From: Gemmatimonadota bacterium
GTDB taxonomy: Bacteria; Gemmatimonadota; Gemmatimonadetes; Gemmatimonadales; GWC2-71-9
Length of the DNA stretch: 10,477 nucleotides
Direction of reading: 5' to 3'
NCBI GenBank assembly: GCA_016880225.1
Contig: JAEHDT010000262.1
Coordinates: 1-10,477, forward strand
Shown: one piece after another, positions 1 through 8,793 of the stretch
Layout: each line of letters opens with the position of its first letter
Numbering within the stretch: position 1 is the stretch's first letter
Made by a program: the position numbers and the translations under genes
The notes under the pieces: model-generated
Told to the model about the DNA's origin: nothing
Seen by the model: only the letters and a program-made list of their open reading frames with translations
Databases searched by the model: none

Positions 1-1
1 C

Positions 2-1739
<1,738 letters not shown>

Positions 1740-1747
<8 letters not shown>

Positions 1748-2750
1748 CCTCGTCATCCAGACCGCCTTCCTGGGCGACGTCGTGCTCACCACGCCGCTGC
1801 TCGAGGCCCTGGCCGCGCGGCACGGCCCCGTCGACGTCGTGACCACGCCCGCCGCCGCACCGCTCCTCGACACGCATCCCGCGGTGCGACGCGTCATTCC
1901 TTACGACAAGCGCGGCGCGGATCGGGGGCTCTTGGGGCTGCGCCGGCTGGCGCGGACGCTCGCAGCCGAGAACTACGCGGTGGCGTATCTTCCCCACCGA
2001 TCCCTGCGAACCGCGCTCATCGCCCGTCTCGCGGGGATCCCGCGGCGGGTCGGGTTCGCGGGCGGCTGGCGGCCGCTGTACACTGACGTGCGGGCCCGGC
2101 CGACACGGGGTCACGAGATCGACCGGCTGCTGGCGCTCGCGGGCGTGGCGCCCTCGAACGCGCGCCCGTCGCTGTGCCTCACGGCCGCGGATCGCGGCGC
2201 CGCGGAGGCGTTCCTGCGGGAGCACGGGATCGGCGAGCCGTTCGTGGCGCTCGCGCCGGGGTCGATCTGGGGCTCGAAGCGCTGGCCCTACTACCGGGAG
2301 CTGGCGGAGCGGCTGGCCGCGCGTGCGGGCATCGTGACGGTGGGCGGACCGGAGGACGCGGCGCTCGGCGAGCGGGTTGTGAAGGCCGCCGCGGTTGGTG
2401 GAGGACGGTGGCGAGCGGTGAACGCGTGCGGCACGCTCTCGCTCCGGCAGTCGGCTGAAGTCATTCGGCGAGCCCGCGTGCTCGTGACCAACGACAGCGC
2501 GCCTCTGCACCTCGGGCAGGCGGTCGAGACGCCGACGGTCGCGATCTTCGGGTCCACGGTGCCGGCGTTTGGCTTTGGGCCGCGGGGGCCGCGGGATCGC
2601 GTCGTCGAGATCGCTGGCCTGGCGTGCCGGCCGTGCTCGGCACACGGCCCACCGACCTGCCCCCTGGGGCATCACCGCTGCATGCGGGACATCGCCGTGG
2701 ACCGCGTCCTGGCGGCGATCGAGGAGACCGGCACTCTGCAACCGAGGTGA
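1740..2750 (+). CDS. GT9-family ADP-heptose:LPS heptosyltransferase (WaaF-like)
   Basis: This is a 336-residue glycosyltransferase of family 9. Such enzymes transfer heptose from an ADP-heptose donor to the LPS inner core on the cytoplasmic face of the inner membrane. The N-terminus reads LVIQTAFLGDVVLTTPLLEA, with Asp13 in the LGD motif matching the catalytic Asp of WaaC/WaaF enzymes. The C-terminal donor-binding half has APGSIWGSKRWPYY (172-185, with Lys180), VTVGGPED (199-206) and VTNDSAPLHL (249-258). Near the end a cysteine-rich CPLGHHRCM (307-315), plus Cys296 and Cys299, is typical of the heptosyltransferase II branch. The TTG at 1740 is chosen because it puts the IQTAFLGD strand at the normal distance from the terminus; it overlaps the lepA stop by 8 bases. 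The exact acceptor is not readable from sequence. Confidence 0.9.
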
Positions 2751-2763
2751 ATCGAGCTGCCCC

Positions 2764-3729
2764 ATGCGCTACGTCATCGGGATCGACATCGGCGGAACCA
2801 ACATTGTCGTGGGGACGGTGGCGGAGGACGGCTCCGACGTCCTCGGGCTGGTCTCGCAGCCGACCATCTCGGAGCAGGGCGCGGATGCGGTACTCGAGCG
2901 AATCGCCAAGCTGGCGCGCGCGTCCATGGCTGCGGCGCGCGGCAAGGAGATCGCCGGCGTCGGCATCGGCTCGCCGGGCCCGCTCAACACGACCACCGGC
3001 GTGGTGCTGCTCACGCCCAACCTCGGCTGGACCAACTTCCCGCTGCGCGACCGCCTGGCGCACGCGCTGGATCTGCCGGCTACGCTCGACAACGACGCCA
3101 ACTGCGCCATCTTCGGCGAGTGGTGGCGGGGCGCGGCGCGCGGCGTGCGCCACGTCGTGGGGCTCACGATCGGGACGGGAATCGGCGGCGGCATCGTGCT
3201 GGATGGCGAGGTGTATCGCGGGGCGTCGGACATCGCCGGCGAGATCGGGCACATGACGATCGAATTGAACGGGCGCCGCTGCAAGTGCGGCAACGACGGC
3301 TGCCTCGAGGCGTACGCGTCCGGCCCCGCGATCGCCGCCCGCGCGGTGGAGGGCATCGAATCCGGCGCCACCACGTCGCTGCCGCAGTACGTGAACGGCG
3401 ATCTGCGCAAAATCACCGCCCAGCTCGTGTACGAGGCCGCCAACGACGGCGACGACTACGCGTACGAGGTCGTCAAGGACACGGCCAGGTTCCTGGGCGC
3501 AGGAGTCGCGAACATCATCAACATCTTCAACCCCGAAGTCGTCGTGATCTGCGGCGGCGTGACGCTCGCGGGCGATCGCCTGTTCGGCCCGCTGCGGGGC
3601 GAGGCCAAGCGGCGCGCCTTCAAGCCCGCCGTGGACGTGTGCCGCATCGTGCCGGGCGCGCTGACCGGGACGGCCGGCGTGTACGGCGCCGCCGCCGTGT
3701 TCATGCGGCGCACCTGGGGCCGGGTGTGA
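2764..3729 (+). CDS. ROK-family sugar kinase (glucokinase-like)
   Basis: This 321-residue cytoplasmic kinase would phosphorylate a hexose such as glucose or an N-acetylhexosamine with ATP. Visible motifs are the phosphate loop DIGGTN (8-13), GVGIGSPGPLN (65-75), the catalytic NDAN (110-113, base Asp111), TIGTGIGGG (135-143), and the ROK zinc site made by His163 (EIGHM) and CKCGNDGCLE (173-182; Cys173, Cys175, Cys180). A second adenosine-motif region, VVVICGGV, lies near residue 260. The length is normal for a bacterial ROK glucokinase. The ATG at 2764 is preferred over longer in-frame starts because MRYVIGIDIGGTN is the canonical terminus; a GAGGTGA at 2744-2750 lies 13 bases upstream, rather far for a Shine-Dalgarno. 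The PfkB-family gene starts one base after its stop. The complete motif set argues for an active kinase rather than a NagC/Xyl-type repressor, and no DNA-binding domain is present. Sugar specificity is unknown. Confidence 0.93.
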   Translation: MRYVIGIDIGGTNIVVGTVAEDGSDVLGLVSQPTISEQGADAVLERIAKLARASMAAARGKEIAGVGIGSPGPLNTTTGVVLLTPNLGWTNFPLRDRLAHALDLPATLDNDANCAIFGEWWRGAARGVRHVVGLTIGTGIGGGIVLDGEVYRGASDIAGEIGHMTIELNGRRCKCGNDGCLEAYASGPAIAARAVEGIESGATTSLPQYVNGDLRKITAQLVYEAANDGDDYAYEVVKDTARFLGAGVANIINIFNPEVVVICGGVTLAGDRLFGPLRGEAKRRAFKPAVDVCRIVPGALTGTAGVYGAAAVFMRRTWGRV

Positions 3730-3730
3730 C

Positions 3731-4642
3731 GTGAAACGGCTCGGCGTGATCGGGTCGATGGTGTGGGACACGATCTACGGGCGCGATCCCGCGCAACCCG
3801 CCACCGAAGAGTGGGGCGGCATCGCCTACTCCCTCGCCGCTCTCGATGCGACGCTGGGCGGCGAGTGGCAGCTGGTGCCCCTCATCAAGGTGGGCCGCGA
3901 CCTCGCCGCGCGCGCCGCGGCGTTCCTCGGCACCCTGCGCCACGTCGCGCCCGGGGCCCGGTTCGTGGAAGTTCCCGCGCCTAACAACCGGGTCACGCTG
4001 CGCTACTACCAGCGCGAGCGCCGCTGCGAGCAGATGGCGGGAGGCGTGCCGCCCTGGACGTGGGCCGAGCTCGGGCCGCAGGTGCAGGACCTCGACGCCG
4101 TGTACGTGAACTTCATCTCGGGCTACGAGCTCGCGCTCGAGACCGCGCAGCTCCTGCGCCAGGGGTTCCGCCGCTTCCTGTACGCCGACCTGCACAGCCT
4201 GTTTCTCGGCAAGGACCCGGACGGCACCCGGGTGCCGCGGCCGCTGCCGGATGCTCCGGCCTGGTTCGGCTGCTTCGACATGGTGCAGCTGAACGAGGAG
4301 GAGCTCGAACAACTGGGCGCGGACCCCTTCGCGGTCGCCGCCGGTGCCCTGGCTCGCGGGTGCCAGACGCTGGTCGTGACCCTGGGAGCGCGCGGCGCCG
4401 CCTACTTCACCGGCAGCCCGGTGCGTACGGCCCGGATCCCGGCGGACGACGCCGCGCTCGAGGCCGGCGACCCCACGGGCTGCGGTGACGTGGTCGGCGC
4501 CACGGTGGTGGCGTCGCTCGTGGGGGGCGCGGGACTGGAGGACGCGCTGCGGCTCGGCACGCGCATGGGTGCCCGCAACGTGTCGCATCGCGGCGCGACC
4601 GGCCTGCGCGACCACCTGCTCGGCCGACTCTCCGCAGTATGA
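3731..4642 (+). CDS. PfkB/ribokinase-family carbohydrate kinase
   Basis: This 303-residue protein belongs to the PfkB (ribokinase-like) fold, which phosphorylates sugars, nucleosides or related alcohols. The start MKRLGVIGSMVWDTIYG is the usual N-terminal beta strand, followed by the substrate-binding Gly-Gly (EEWGGIAYS, 27-34). NNRVTLRYY (85-93) suits the lid and substrate segment, and QLNEEELEQL (187-196) is the mid-domain N-x-x-E type motif. The C-terminal signature is GDPTGCGDVVGA (246-257), with Asp253 as catalytic base and the GCGD anion hole; the common form is DTTGAGD, so this is a Pro/Cys variant. The GTG start sits one base after the ROK stop, and the stop overlaps the next ATG (ATGA), so coupling is likely. 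The substrate cannot be read. A heptose-kinase (HldE-like) role suggested by the nearby heptosyltransferase is only a guess, as the N-terminus does not resemble HldE. Confidence 0.85.
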   Translation: MKRLGVIGSMVWDTIYGRDPAQPATEEWGGIAYSLAALDATLGGEWQLVPLIKVGRDLAARAAAFLGTLRHVAPGARFVEVPAPNNRVTLRYYQRERRCEQMAGGVPPWTWAELGPQVQDLDAVYVNFISGYELALETAQLLRQGFRRFLYADLHSLFLGKDPDGTRVPRPLPDAPAWFGCFDMVQLNEEELEQLGADPFAVAAGALARGCQTLVVTLGARGAAYFTGSPVRTARIPADDAALEAGDPTGCGDVVGATVVASLVGGAGLEDALRLGTRMGARNVSHRGATGLRDHLLGRLSAV

Positions 4643-5544
4643 CGCGGTTGATCGAAGTCCCCGCCCAGTTCGATGATCGGTCGTTCGACCAGTTCGCGGG
4701 GGCGTTCGCGGCGGCGACGCAGAACGGCGAGCGCCTGCTGTTCGATGCGCACGCGGCCGAATGGGCGTCGCCCTACGGCCTCGTCGGGCTGCTCGCCGCG
4801 GGAGAGGCGGCGCAGCGCGCGGGCGGCGAGCGGCCCCTCCTGACGGCGCCGACCCAGACCGAGGTGCTGACCTACTGGACCCGTGCCGGCTTCTTCCGCG
4901 AGGCGGCCGAGCTGTTCGAGATCCATGGAAAGCTGCCGCGCGTGAAGACGGCCGACGAAAGCGACGTGCTGCTCCCCGTGACGCCGGTGCGCGCCGCGGA
5001 AGACGTGCACGCCGTCGTGTCGAACATCCAGCAGCGCGCGTCCACCATCCTGGCGTCGGAGCTGGGCCTGGATCCGAAGGCGACGATGGGTTTCGCTATG
5101 GCGCTTTCGGAGGCGTGTCAGAATATTGTAGAGCACGCCGGCACGGGCGGCTGGGTAGCCGTGCAGGCGTACCACTGGCGCCGCAAGCTCGCCCGGCGGG
5201 TTGTCGTGATCGCCGTGGCGGACGCGGGCGTCGGGTTTCGCCACTCGCTCGAGCCGACGCAGAGCAAACGTTTCGGAGCGCGGTGGAGCGACGCGGCGGC
5301 GCTCGAGGCGGCGTTGATCCAGGGGGTCAGCCGGTTCCGCGACCCCGGCCGCGGTCAGGGATTGGCCGGCATCCGGCGTTACCTGACCCGCTGGGAGGGA
5401 AAGATCGCCATCCGCAGCGGCACGGCGCGCATCGCGATCGTGCCCCGGTGGGACGACGATGTGCCCTTGAAGGACGGTCTCCCGGCGTTCCCGGGCGCTC
5501 AGGTCCTCATCATCATACCCGAGCAGGGGTCCACGAAGCGGTGA
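4639..5544 (+). CDS. STAS-like domain fused to GHKL (anti-sigma-factor-type) ATPase
   Basis: This 301-residue cytoplasmic protein has two parts. Residues about 1-95 look like a STAS-type alpha/beta domain (GERLLFDAHAAEWASPYGLV, 30-49, then an amphipathic helix). Residues about 120-270 form a GHKL ATPase domain like the RsbW/SpoIIAB anti-sigma kinases: N-box ALSEACQNIVEHAG (155-168; Glu158, Asn162, His166), G1 box VADAGVGF (193-200), and a G2-like glycine loop GRGQGLAGI (237-245). No transmembrane segment, HisKA dimerisation helix or receiver is visible, so this is not an ordinary sensor histidine kinase. The ATG overlaps the PfkB stop by 4 bases, and its own stop overlaps the GTG of a small STAS-like protein. 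That suggests a kinase/antagonist pair as in partner switching. The client (sigma factor or otherwise) is unknown. The ATPase call is strong; the N-terminal STAS assignment is weaker. Confidence 0.82.
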   Translation: MTRLIEVPAQFDDRSFDQFAGAFAAATQNGERLLFDAHAAEWASPYGLVGLLAAGEAAQRAGGERPLLTAPTQTEVLTYWTRAGFFREAAELFEIHGKLPRVKTADESDVLLPVTPVRAAEDVHAVVSNIQQRASTILASELGLDPKATMGFAMALSEACQNIVEHAGTGGWVAVQAYHWRRKLARRVVVIAVADAGVGFRHSLEPTQSKRFGARWSDAAALEAALIQGVSRFRDPGRGQGLAGIRRYLTRWEGKIAIRSGTARIAIVPRWDDDVPLKDGLPAFPGAQVLIIIPEQGSTKR

Positions 5545-5984
5545 TACAGCATATCGACGTGCACGCGGTTCTCCAGGAATCGGTCTCGGGCGTGTACGCC
5601 GACCTCGTGACGCGGCCGACCGGTCGCGTGGTGCGGGAACGCATCGAGCGGGTGATGGCGGCGGTGGAGAGCGACGTGGCCGTCGCGCGCATCGACTTCA
5701 CGGGCGTGGGCTGCATCGACTACTCGTGCGCCGACGAGATCGTCGCGAAGCTGTTGCGCGGCCGGCCGGCCGTGCTGGTGCTCACGGGCATCTCGGATGG
5801 GCACCGCGAGGCGATCGAGCCGGTACTCGCGGGCCATCGGCTGGCGGCAGTGATCGAGCAGCTCGACGGCACGCTCGACGCCGTGGGAGCCCCCGAGGCG
5901 GCCGCGGCGCTGCTCGAGGAGCTGGTGGCGCGGCGGCTCGCGGTGCGCACGCCCGGGGGGACCCTCGCGCTGACCCTCGCGTGA
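5541..5984 (+). CDS. Small STAS-like protein (DUF4325 type)
   Basis: This 147-residue protein resembles STAS-like DUF4325 proteins. It has LVTRPTGRVVRERIERVM (22-39), then the core strand-turn-helix IDFTGVGCIDYSCADEIV (51-68), the place where anti-sigma-antagonist STAS domains carry their phosphorylatable Ser (here Ser62). A beta strand VLVLTGIS (78-85) follows. The last 30 residues form a helix (ALLEELVARRLAV) followed by a short Gly-Gly turn and strand, which could be a winged-helix remnant or just the domain end. The GTG start at 5541 overlaps the stop of the ATPase gene, which supports translational coupling and a functional pair with it. The open frame continues far upstream, but that part is a shadow of the ATPase gene. 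The role is inferred: a switch protein that binds, or is phosphorylated by, the partner ATPase. Confidence 0.72.
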   Translation: MIQHIDVHAVLQESVSGVYADLVTRPTGRVVRERIERVMAAVESDVAVARIDFTGVGCIDYSCADEIVAKLLRGRPAVLVLTGISDGHREAIEPVLAGHRLAAVIEQLDGTLDAVGAPEAAAALLEELVARRLAVRTPGGTLALTLA

Positions 5985-5997
5985 GCGACACCGGCCG

Positions 5998-7152
5998 GTG
6001 AAGCGTCGCCTCGGCTTCTCGACCCGGGCCGTCCACGGCGATCCCGAGGTCCTCCCCGACTGGTCGCCGGTCGTCACCCCGCTGTATCAGAGCAGCACCT
6101 TCACGAATCCGATCGGATCCACGCAGGAAGTCCTCTACACCCGCTACGGCAACAACCCGAATCAGGTGCTGATCGCGAAGCGGCTGGCGCTGCTCGAGGG
6201 CGCCGAGGCCGCGCTATTCGTGGCGAGCGGCATGGGCGCGACCGCCCTCGCCCATCTCGCCATGCTGCGCCCGGGCGATCACCTGATCTCGAGCGAGTGG
6301 GTGTACGGCACGACCCACAAGCTGTTCGAGGGCGAATTCGGCCGGCTGGGCATCGACGTGTCGTTCGTCGACCCGCTCGAGCCACGCCTGTGGAAGCGCG
6401 CCCTGCGGAAGACGACCCGCGCCATCTTCGTCGAGACGCCGACCAATCCGCTGCTGCGCGTCATCGATCTCGAGCCGATCGCCGCCCTGTGCAAGACCGA
6501 GGGGCTCGCGCTGCTCGTGGATTCGACGTTCGCCACCCCCATCAACTTCCGGCCGCTCGAGCACGGCGCCGATTTGGTCATCCACAGCGCCACGAAGTAC
6601 CTCAACGGGCACGCCGACGTGATCGCGGGCGCCGTGGTGGGCTCCGAAGCGGTGATCGAAGAGGTGCGCAAGCTGATGCGCGTCTGGGGCCAGGCGATCG
6701 ATCCGATGGCGGCGTGGCTGGTCGAGCGGGGCATGAAGACCCTGGTGGTGCGGGTGGAGCGCCAGAATCAGACGGCGCTCGCGGTCGCCGAGTGGTGCAG
6801 CCGGCAAGCGCAGGTGGCGAAGGTCCACTACCCCGGCCTCCCGAGCCACCAGGATCACGAGGTCGCGAAGCGGATCCTCAACGGCTTCGGGGGTATGGTG
6901 GGGGTGGAGCTGAAGGGAGGCGCGCGCGCCGCCGAGCGGTTCCTGCGCGCGCTGACGATCGCGGCCCACGCGCCGAGCCTGGGAGGAGTGGAAACGCTTG
7001 TGTCCGAGCCGCGCCTCACCTCGCACGCGGCGCTCACCCCCGAGGAGCGTGCCCGGGCTGGCATTCCCGATGGCTTCCTGAGATTTTCCATCGGACTGGA
7101 GGATGCCGACGACATCATCGCGGACTTCGCCCAAGCGCTGGCGCAGCTGTAA
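5998..7152 (+). CDS. Cys/Met metabolism PLP-dependent enzyme (cystathionine gamma-synthase/lyase family)
   Basis: This 384-residue fold-type I PLP enzyme belongs to the trans-sulfuration family (cystathionine gamma-synthase, cystathionine gamma-lyase, methionine gamma-lyase, O-acetylhomoserine sulfhydrylase). Motifs in order are FSTRAVHGD (7-15), PLYQSSTF (28-35), YTRYGNNPN (47-55), the cofactor phosphate loop region ASGMGAT (76-82), EWVYGTT (100-106, stacking Tyr103), VETPTNPLLRV (145-155), VDSTFATP (174-181, Asp175), the PLP-binding Lys200 in SATKYLNGH (197-205), SLGGVETL (327-334), and the C-terminal LRFSIGLED (361-369), whose Arg362 contacts the substrate carboxylate. The length is normal. 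The GTG start at 5998 follows the previous stop by 13 bases. Its stop abuts the ftsE start, so it shares the transcript but has no obvious functional tie to division. Family members cannot be reliably separated by eye, so no symbol is given. Confidence 0.92.
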   Translation: MKRRLGFSTRAVHGDPEVLPDWSPVVTPLYQSSTFTNPIGSTQEVLYTRYGNNPNQVLIAKRLALLEGAEAALFVASGMGATALAHLAMLRPGDHLISSEWVYGTTHKLFEGEFGRLGIDVSFVDPLEPRLWKRALRKTTRAIFVETPTNPLLRVIDLEPIAALCKTEGLALLVDSTFATPINFRPLEHGADLVIHSATKYLNGHADVIAGAVVGSEAVIEEVRKLMRVWGQAIDPMAAWLVERGMKTLVVRVERQNQTALAVAEWCSRQAQVAKVHYPGLPSHQDHEVAKRILNGFGGMVGVELKGGARAAERFLRALTIAAHAPSLGGVETLVSEPRLTSHAALTPEERARAGIPDGFLRFSIGLEDADDIIADFAQALAQL

Positions 7153-7848
7153 GTGATCAAGTTCACCAATGTCTTCAAGGCCTTCCCCAAGGGGGGGCTC
7201 GCCCTGAAGGACGTGTCGTTCCACATCGCGAAGGGCGAGTTCGTGTTCCTCACCGGCCACTCCGGCGCCGGCAAGTCCACCGTCCTGAAACTGATCTACG
7301 CCGAACAGCCCGTCACGAGCGGAGAAGTGCGCGTGTCGGGATTCAACGCCGCCGAGCTCCGTCCCCGCGACGTGCCGATGCTGCGACGCCGCCTCGGCAT
7401 CGTGTTTCAGGACTTCCGGCTGCTCGAGGACCGGACGGCCGAAGAGAACGTCGCGTTCGCGCTGGAAGTGACCGGGGCGCGGCGCTCGTCGATTCCGGCG
7501 CGCGTGATGCGCGTGCTCACCCAGGTGGGGCTCGCCGCCAAGGCCCAGGCGTACCCCCGGGAGCTGTCGGGCGGCGAGCAGCAGCGGGTAGCCATCGCCC
7601 GCGCGCTCGTGAACGAGCCCACCGTACTGCTCGCCGACGAGCCGACCGGCAACCTGGACGAGCGCGCCACCCGCGGCGTGTTTCAGCTGCTGCGCGACAT
7701 CAACGCGAGCGGCACCGCCGTCGTGATGGCGACCCACGACCTCGACCTGGTGCGCCAGGCGCCGTATCGCGTGATCGAGCTCCAGGAGGGCGCGCTGGTA
7801 TACGACTCCGCGGTAGACGAGCCGCGCGACCAGGCGGCCTCGCCATGA
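7153..7848 (+). CDS. ftsE: Cell-division ABC transporter ATP-binding protein FtsE
   Basis: FtsE is the cytoplasmic ATPase of the FtsEX complex, which uses ATP hydrolysis to switch periplasmic peptidoglycan hydrolases or their activators at the division site. This 231-residue protein has Walker A GHSGAGKST (35-43), Q-loop Gln86 in VFQDFRLLEDRT, ABC signature LSGGEQQRVAIARAL (138-152), Walker B VLLADEPTGNLD (158-169, Glu163 catalytic) and the H-loop His195 in ATHD. The start MIKFTNVFKAFP and the FQDFRLLEDRT stretch are characteristic of FtsE rather than LolD. The GTG at 7153 directly follows the TAA of the PLP-enzyme gene, and the stop overlaps the ftsX ATG by 4 bases (ATGA), the usual ftsE-ftsX coupling. 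Length and all catalytic residues are normal, so it should be an active ATPase. Confidence 0.97.
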   Translation: MIKFTNVFKAFPKGGLALKDVSFHIAKGEFVFLTGHSGAGKSTVLKLIYAEQPVTSGEVRVSGFNAAELRPRDVPMLRRRLGIVFQDFRLLEDRTAEENVAFALEVTGARRSSIPARVMRVLTQVGLAAKAQAYPRELSGGEQQRVAIARALVNEPTVLLADEPTGNLDERATRGVFQLLRDINASGTAVVMATHDLDLVRQAPYRVIELQEGALVYDSAVDEPRDQAASP

Positions 7849-8702
7849 ACCTCACGGTCCGGGAGTCGCTGATCGCCTTCCGGCGCGCCCCGCTCCTCTC
7901 GGCCCTGTCGGTCACGACGATCGCGTTCTCGCTCTTCGTGGTCGGCCTGTTCGGGCTCGTGGCGGTCAACCTCCAGGATGCGCTGCGCGGCGTTGCGGAG
8001 CGCGTGGAGATCGTCGCCTATCTCCTCCCCGGCACGCCGATCGAGACCGTCACGCTCGCCGGAAAGGACATCGAGGCGTTTCCCGAAGTACAGTCCGCCA
8101 GCTACGTGAGCGAGGACTCGGCGCTGGGGCGCGCGCGCGCCGAGCTGGTCGAGTTCCGCGACGTGCTGCAGGAGCTGGAGCGCAACCCCTTGCCCGCGTC
8201 GATCGAGGTCAAGCTCAAGCCCCGGTTCCGCGACGCCGACCACGTGAACCAGGTCGCGGACCGGCTGCGCGGGTTCGGCTTCGTGGACGACGTGCGGTTC
8301 GGGCGGGACTGGGTGGAGAAGCTGGACCGGCTGCGCCAGATCGCCGCGGCGGTGGGGCTCGTGGTGGGGGCGGCGTTCGCCGTGGTCGCGATCATCATCA
8401 TCGGGACCACGATCCGCATGGCGGTGCTGCAGCGCAGCCGGGAGATCGCGATCATGCGCCTCGTGGGCGCGACCGACGGCTTCATCCGCCGGCCGTTCCT
8501 GCTGCAGGGGGCGATCAAGGGGATGCTCGGCGGGCTCGCAGCGATCGCGCTGTCGTACGGCGCGTACACGCTCATCAACCGCTGGCTCATCCACGCCGCG
8601 TTCTTCTCGAAGGAGCAGGCCGTCGCCATCGTCGGATTCGGCATGCTGATCGGGTTCTTCGGGAGCGCGGCGTCGGTAGGAAGACACCTGAGACGGGTGT
8701 GA
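7845..8702 (+). CDS. ftsX: Cell-division permease-like protein FtsX
   Basis: FtsX is the inner-membrane half of FtsEX; its extracytoplasmic loop contacts the hydrolase regulator. The 285-residue product shows the expected topology: a short cytoplasmic N-terminus (NLTVRESLIAFRRAP), TM1 at about 18-42, a large extracytoplasmic domain (about 45-165) with the family motif NPLPASIEV (114-122), TM2 at about 168-190, TM3 at about 225-246 and TM4 at about 258-279. The cytoplasmic loop IMRLVGATDGFIRRPF (203-218) is the conserved coupling segment facing FtsE. The ATG at 7845 overlaps the ftsE stop; the frame is open far upstream only as a shadow of ftsE and the PLP gene. The following gene encodes a coiled-coil LytM-type protein, the class of partner FtsEX controls in other bacteria (EnvC, PcsB, RipC). 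This neighbour supports the assignment. Confidence 0.96.
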   Translation: MNLTVRESLIAFRRAPLLSALSVTTIAFSLFVVGLFGLVAVNLQDALRGVAERVEIVAYLLPGTPIETVTLAGKDIEAFPEVQSASYVSEDSALGRARAELVEFRDVLQELERNPLPASIEVKLKPRFRDADHVNQVADRLRGFGFVDDVRFGRDWVEKLDRLRQIAAAVGLVVGAAFAVVAIIIIGTTIRMAVLQRSREIAIMRLVGATDGFIRRPFLLQGAIKGMLGGLAAIALSYGAYTLINRWLIHAAFFSKEQAVAIVGFGMLIGFFGSAASVGRHLRRV

Positions 8703-8704
8703 AA

Positions 8705-8756
8705 CGTCACGGAGCGACGTCGCGGAAGGACGTCACGAAGGACCGTCACGAGTGAG
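8705..8756 (+). repeat. Tandem 13-bp repeat array A, ftsX/envC junction
   Basis: Four consecutive 13-base units each begin with CGTC, at 8705, 8718, 8731 and 8744. They read cgtcacggagcga, cgtcgcggaagga, cgtcacgaaggac and cgtcacgagtgag, giving a consensus near CGTCACGRAGGRA. The spacing is exactly 13, not a multiple of 3, which argues against a purely protein-coding origin. The array fills the whole gap between the ftsX stop and the next start codon, supplies the AAGGA ribosome-binding site, and its last unit contains the GTG start. Inverted-orientation copies follow within the next gene. Confidence 0.85.
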
Positions 8757-8793
8757 CGCGGCCTACGGTTCACCGCGACGTTTCTTCGCGACG
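8718..8793 (+). promoter_or_regulatory. Possible RNA hairpin over the envC-like gene start
   Basis: Bases 8718-8737 (cgtcgcggaaggacgtcacg) can pair with 8774-8793 (cgcgacgtttcttcgcgacg). I count 15 of 20 Watson-Crick pairs and three more G-U pairs, leaving a 36-base loop. The loop holds AAGGA (8738-8742) and the GTG start (8752). An alternative, perfect 13-bp pairing is 8712-8724 with 8814-8826. There is no U-tract, so it does not look like an intrinsic terminator. A role in translation control or RNA processing between ftsX and the next gene is inferred only from the pairing. Confidence 0.5.
8738..8742 (+). promoter_or_regulatory. Ribosome-binding site AAGGA for the envC-like gene
   Basis: AAGGA lies 9 bases upstream of the GTG at 8752 and is the best Shine-Dalgarno match seen at any start in this window. 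It supports the GTG start, which also gives a complete signal peptide. It is formed from the third and fourth 13-bp repeat units. Confidence 0.6.

Noticed and set aside
2461..3771. Open frame of 436 codons on the - strand over the ROK kinase
   Set aside because: Low-complexity composition without domains; it overlaps two strongly supported + strand genes.
4761..5540. In-frame upstream extension of the small STAS-like protein
   Set aside because: Arg/Ala/Gly-rich shadow of the ATPase gene; the GTG at 5541 begins exactly where protein-like sequence starts.
6214..7737. Long open frame (507 codons) on the - strand opposite the PLP enzyme and ftsE
   Set aside because: Its translation is rich in Arg, His, Gly and Ala with no recognisable motif, as expected opposite GC-rich genes. 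Both + strand genes there carry complete family motifs.
6297..7844. In-frame upstream extension of ftsX by 516 codons
   Set aside because: The extension is an out-of-frame reading of the PLP enzyme and ftsE. FtsX proper begins at the ATG overlapping the ftsE stop.
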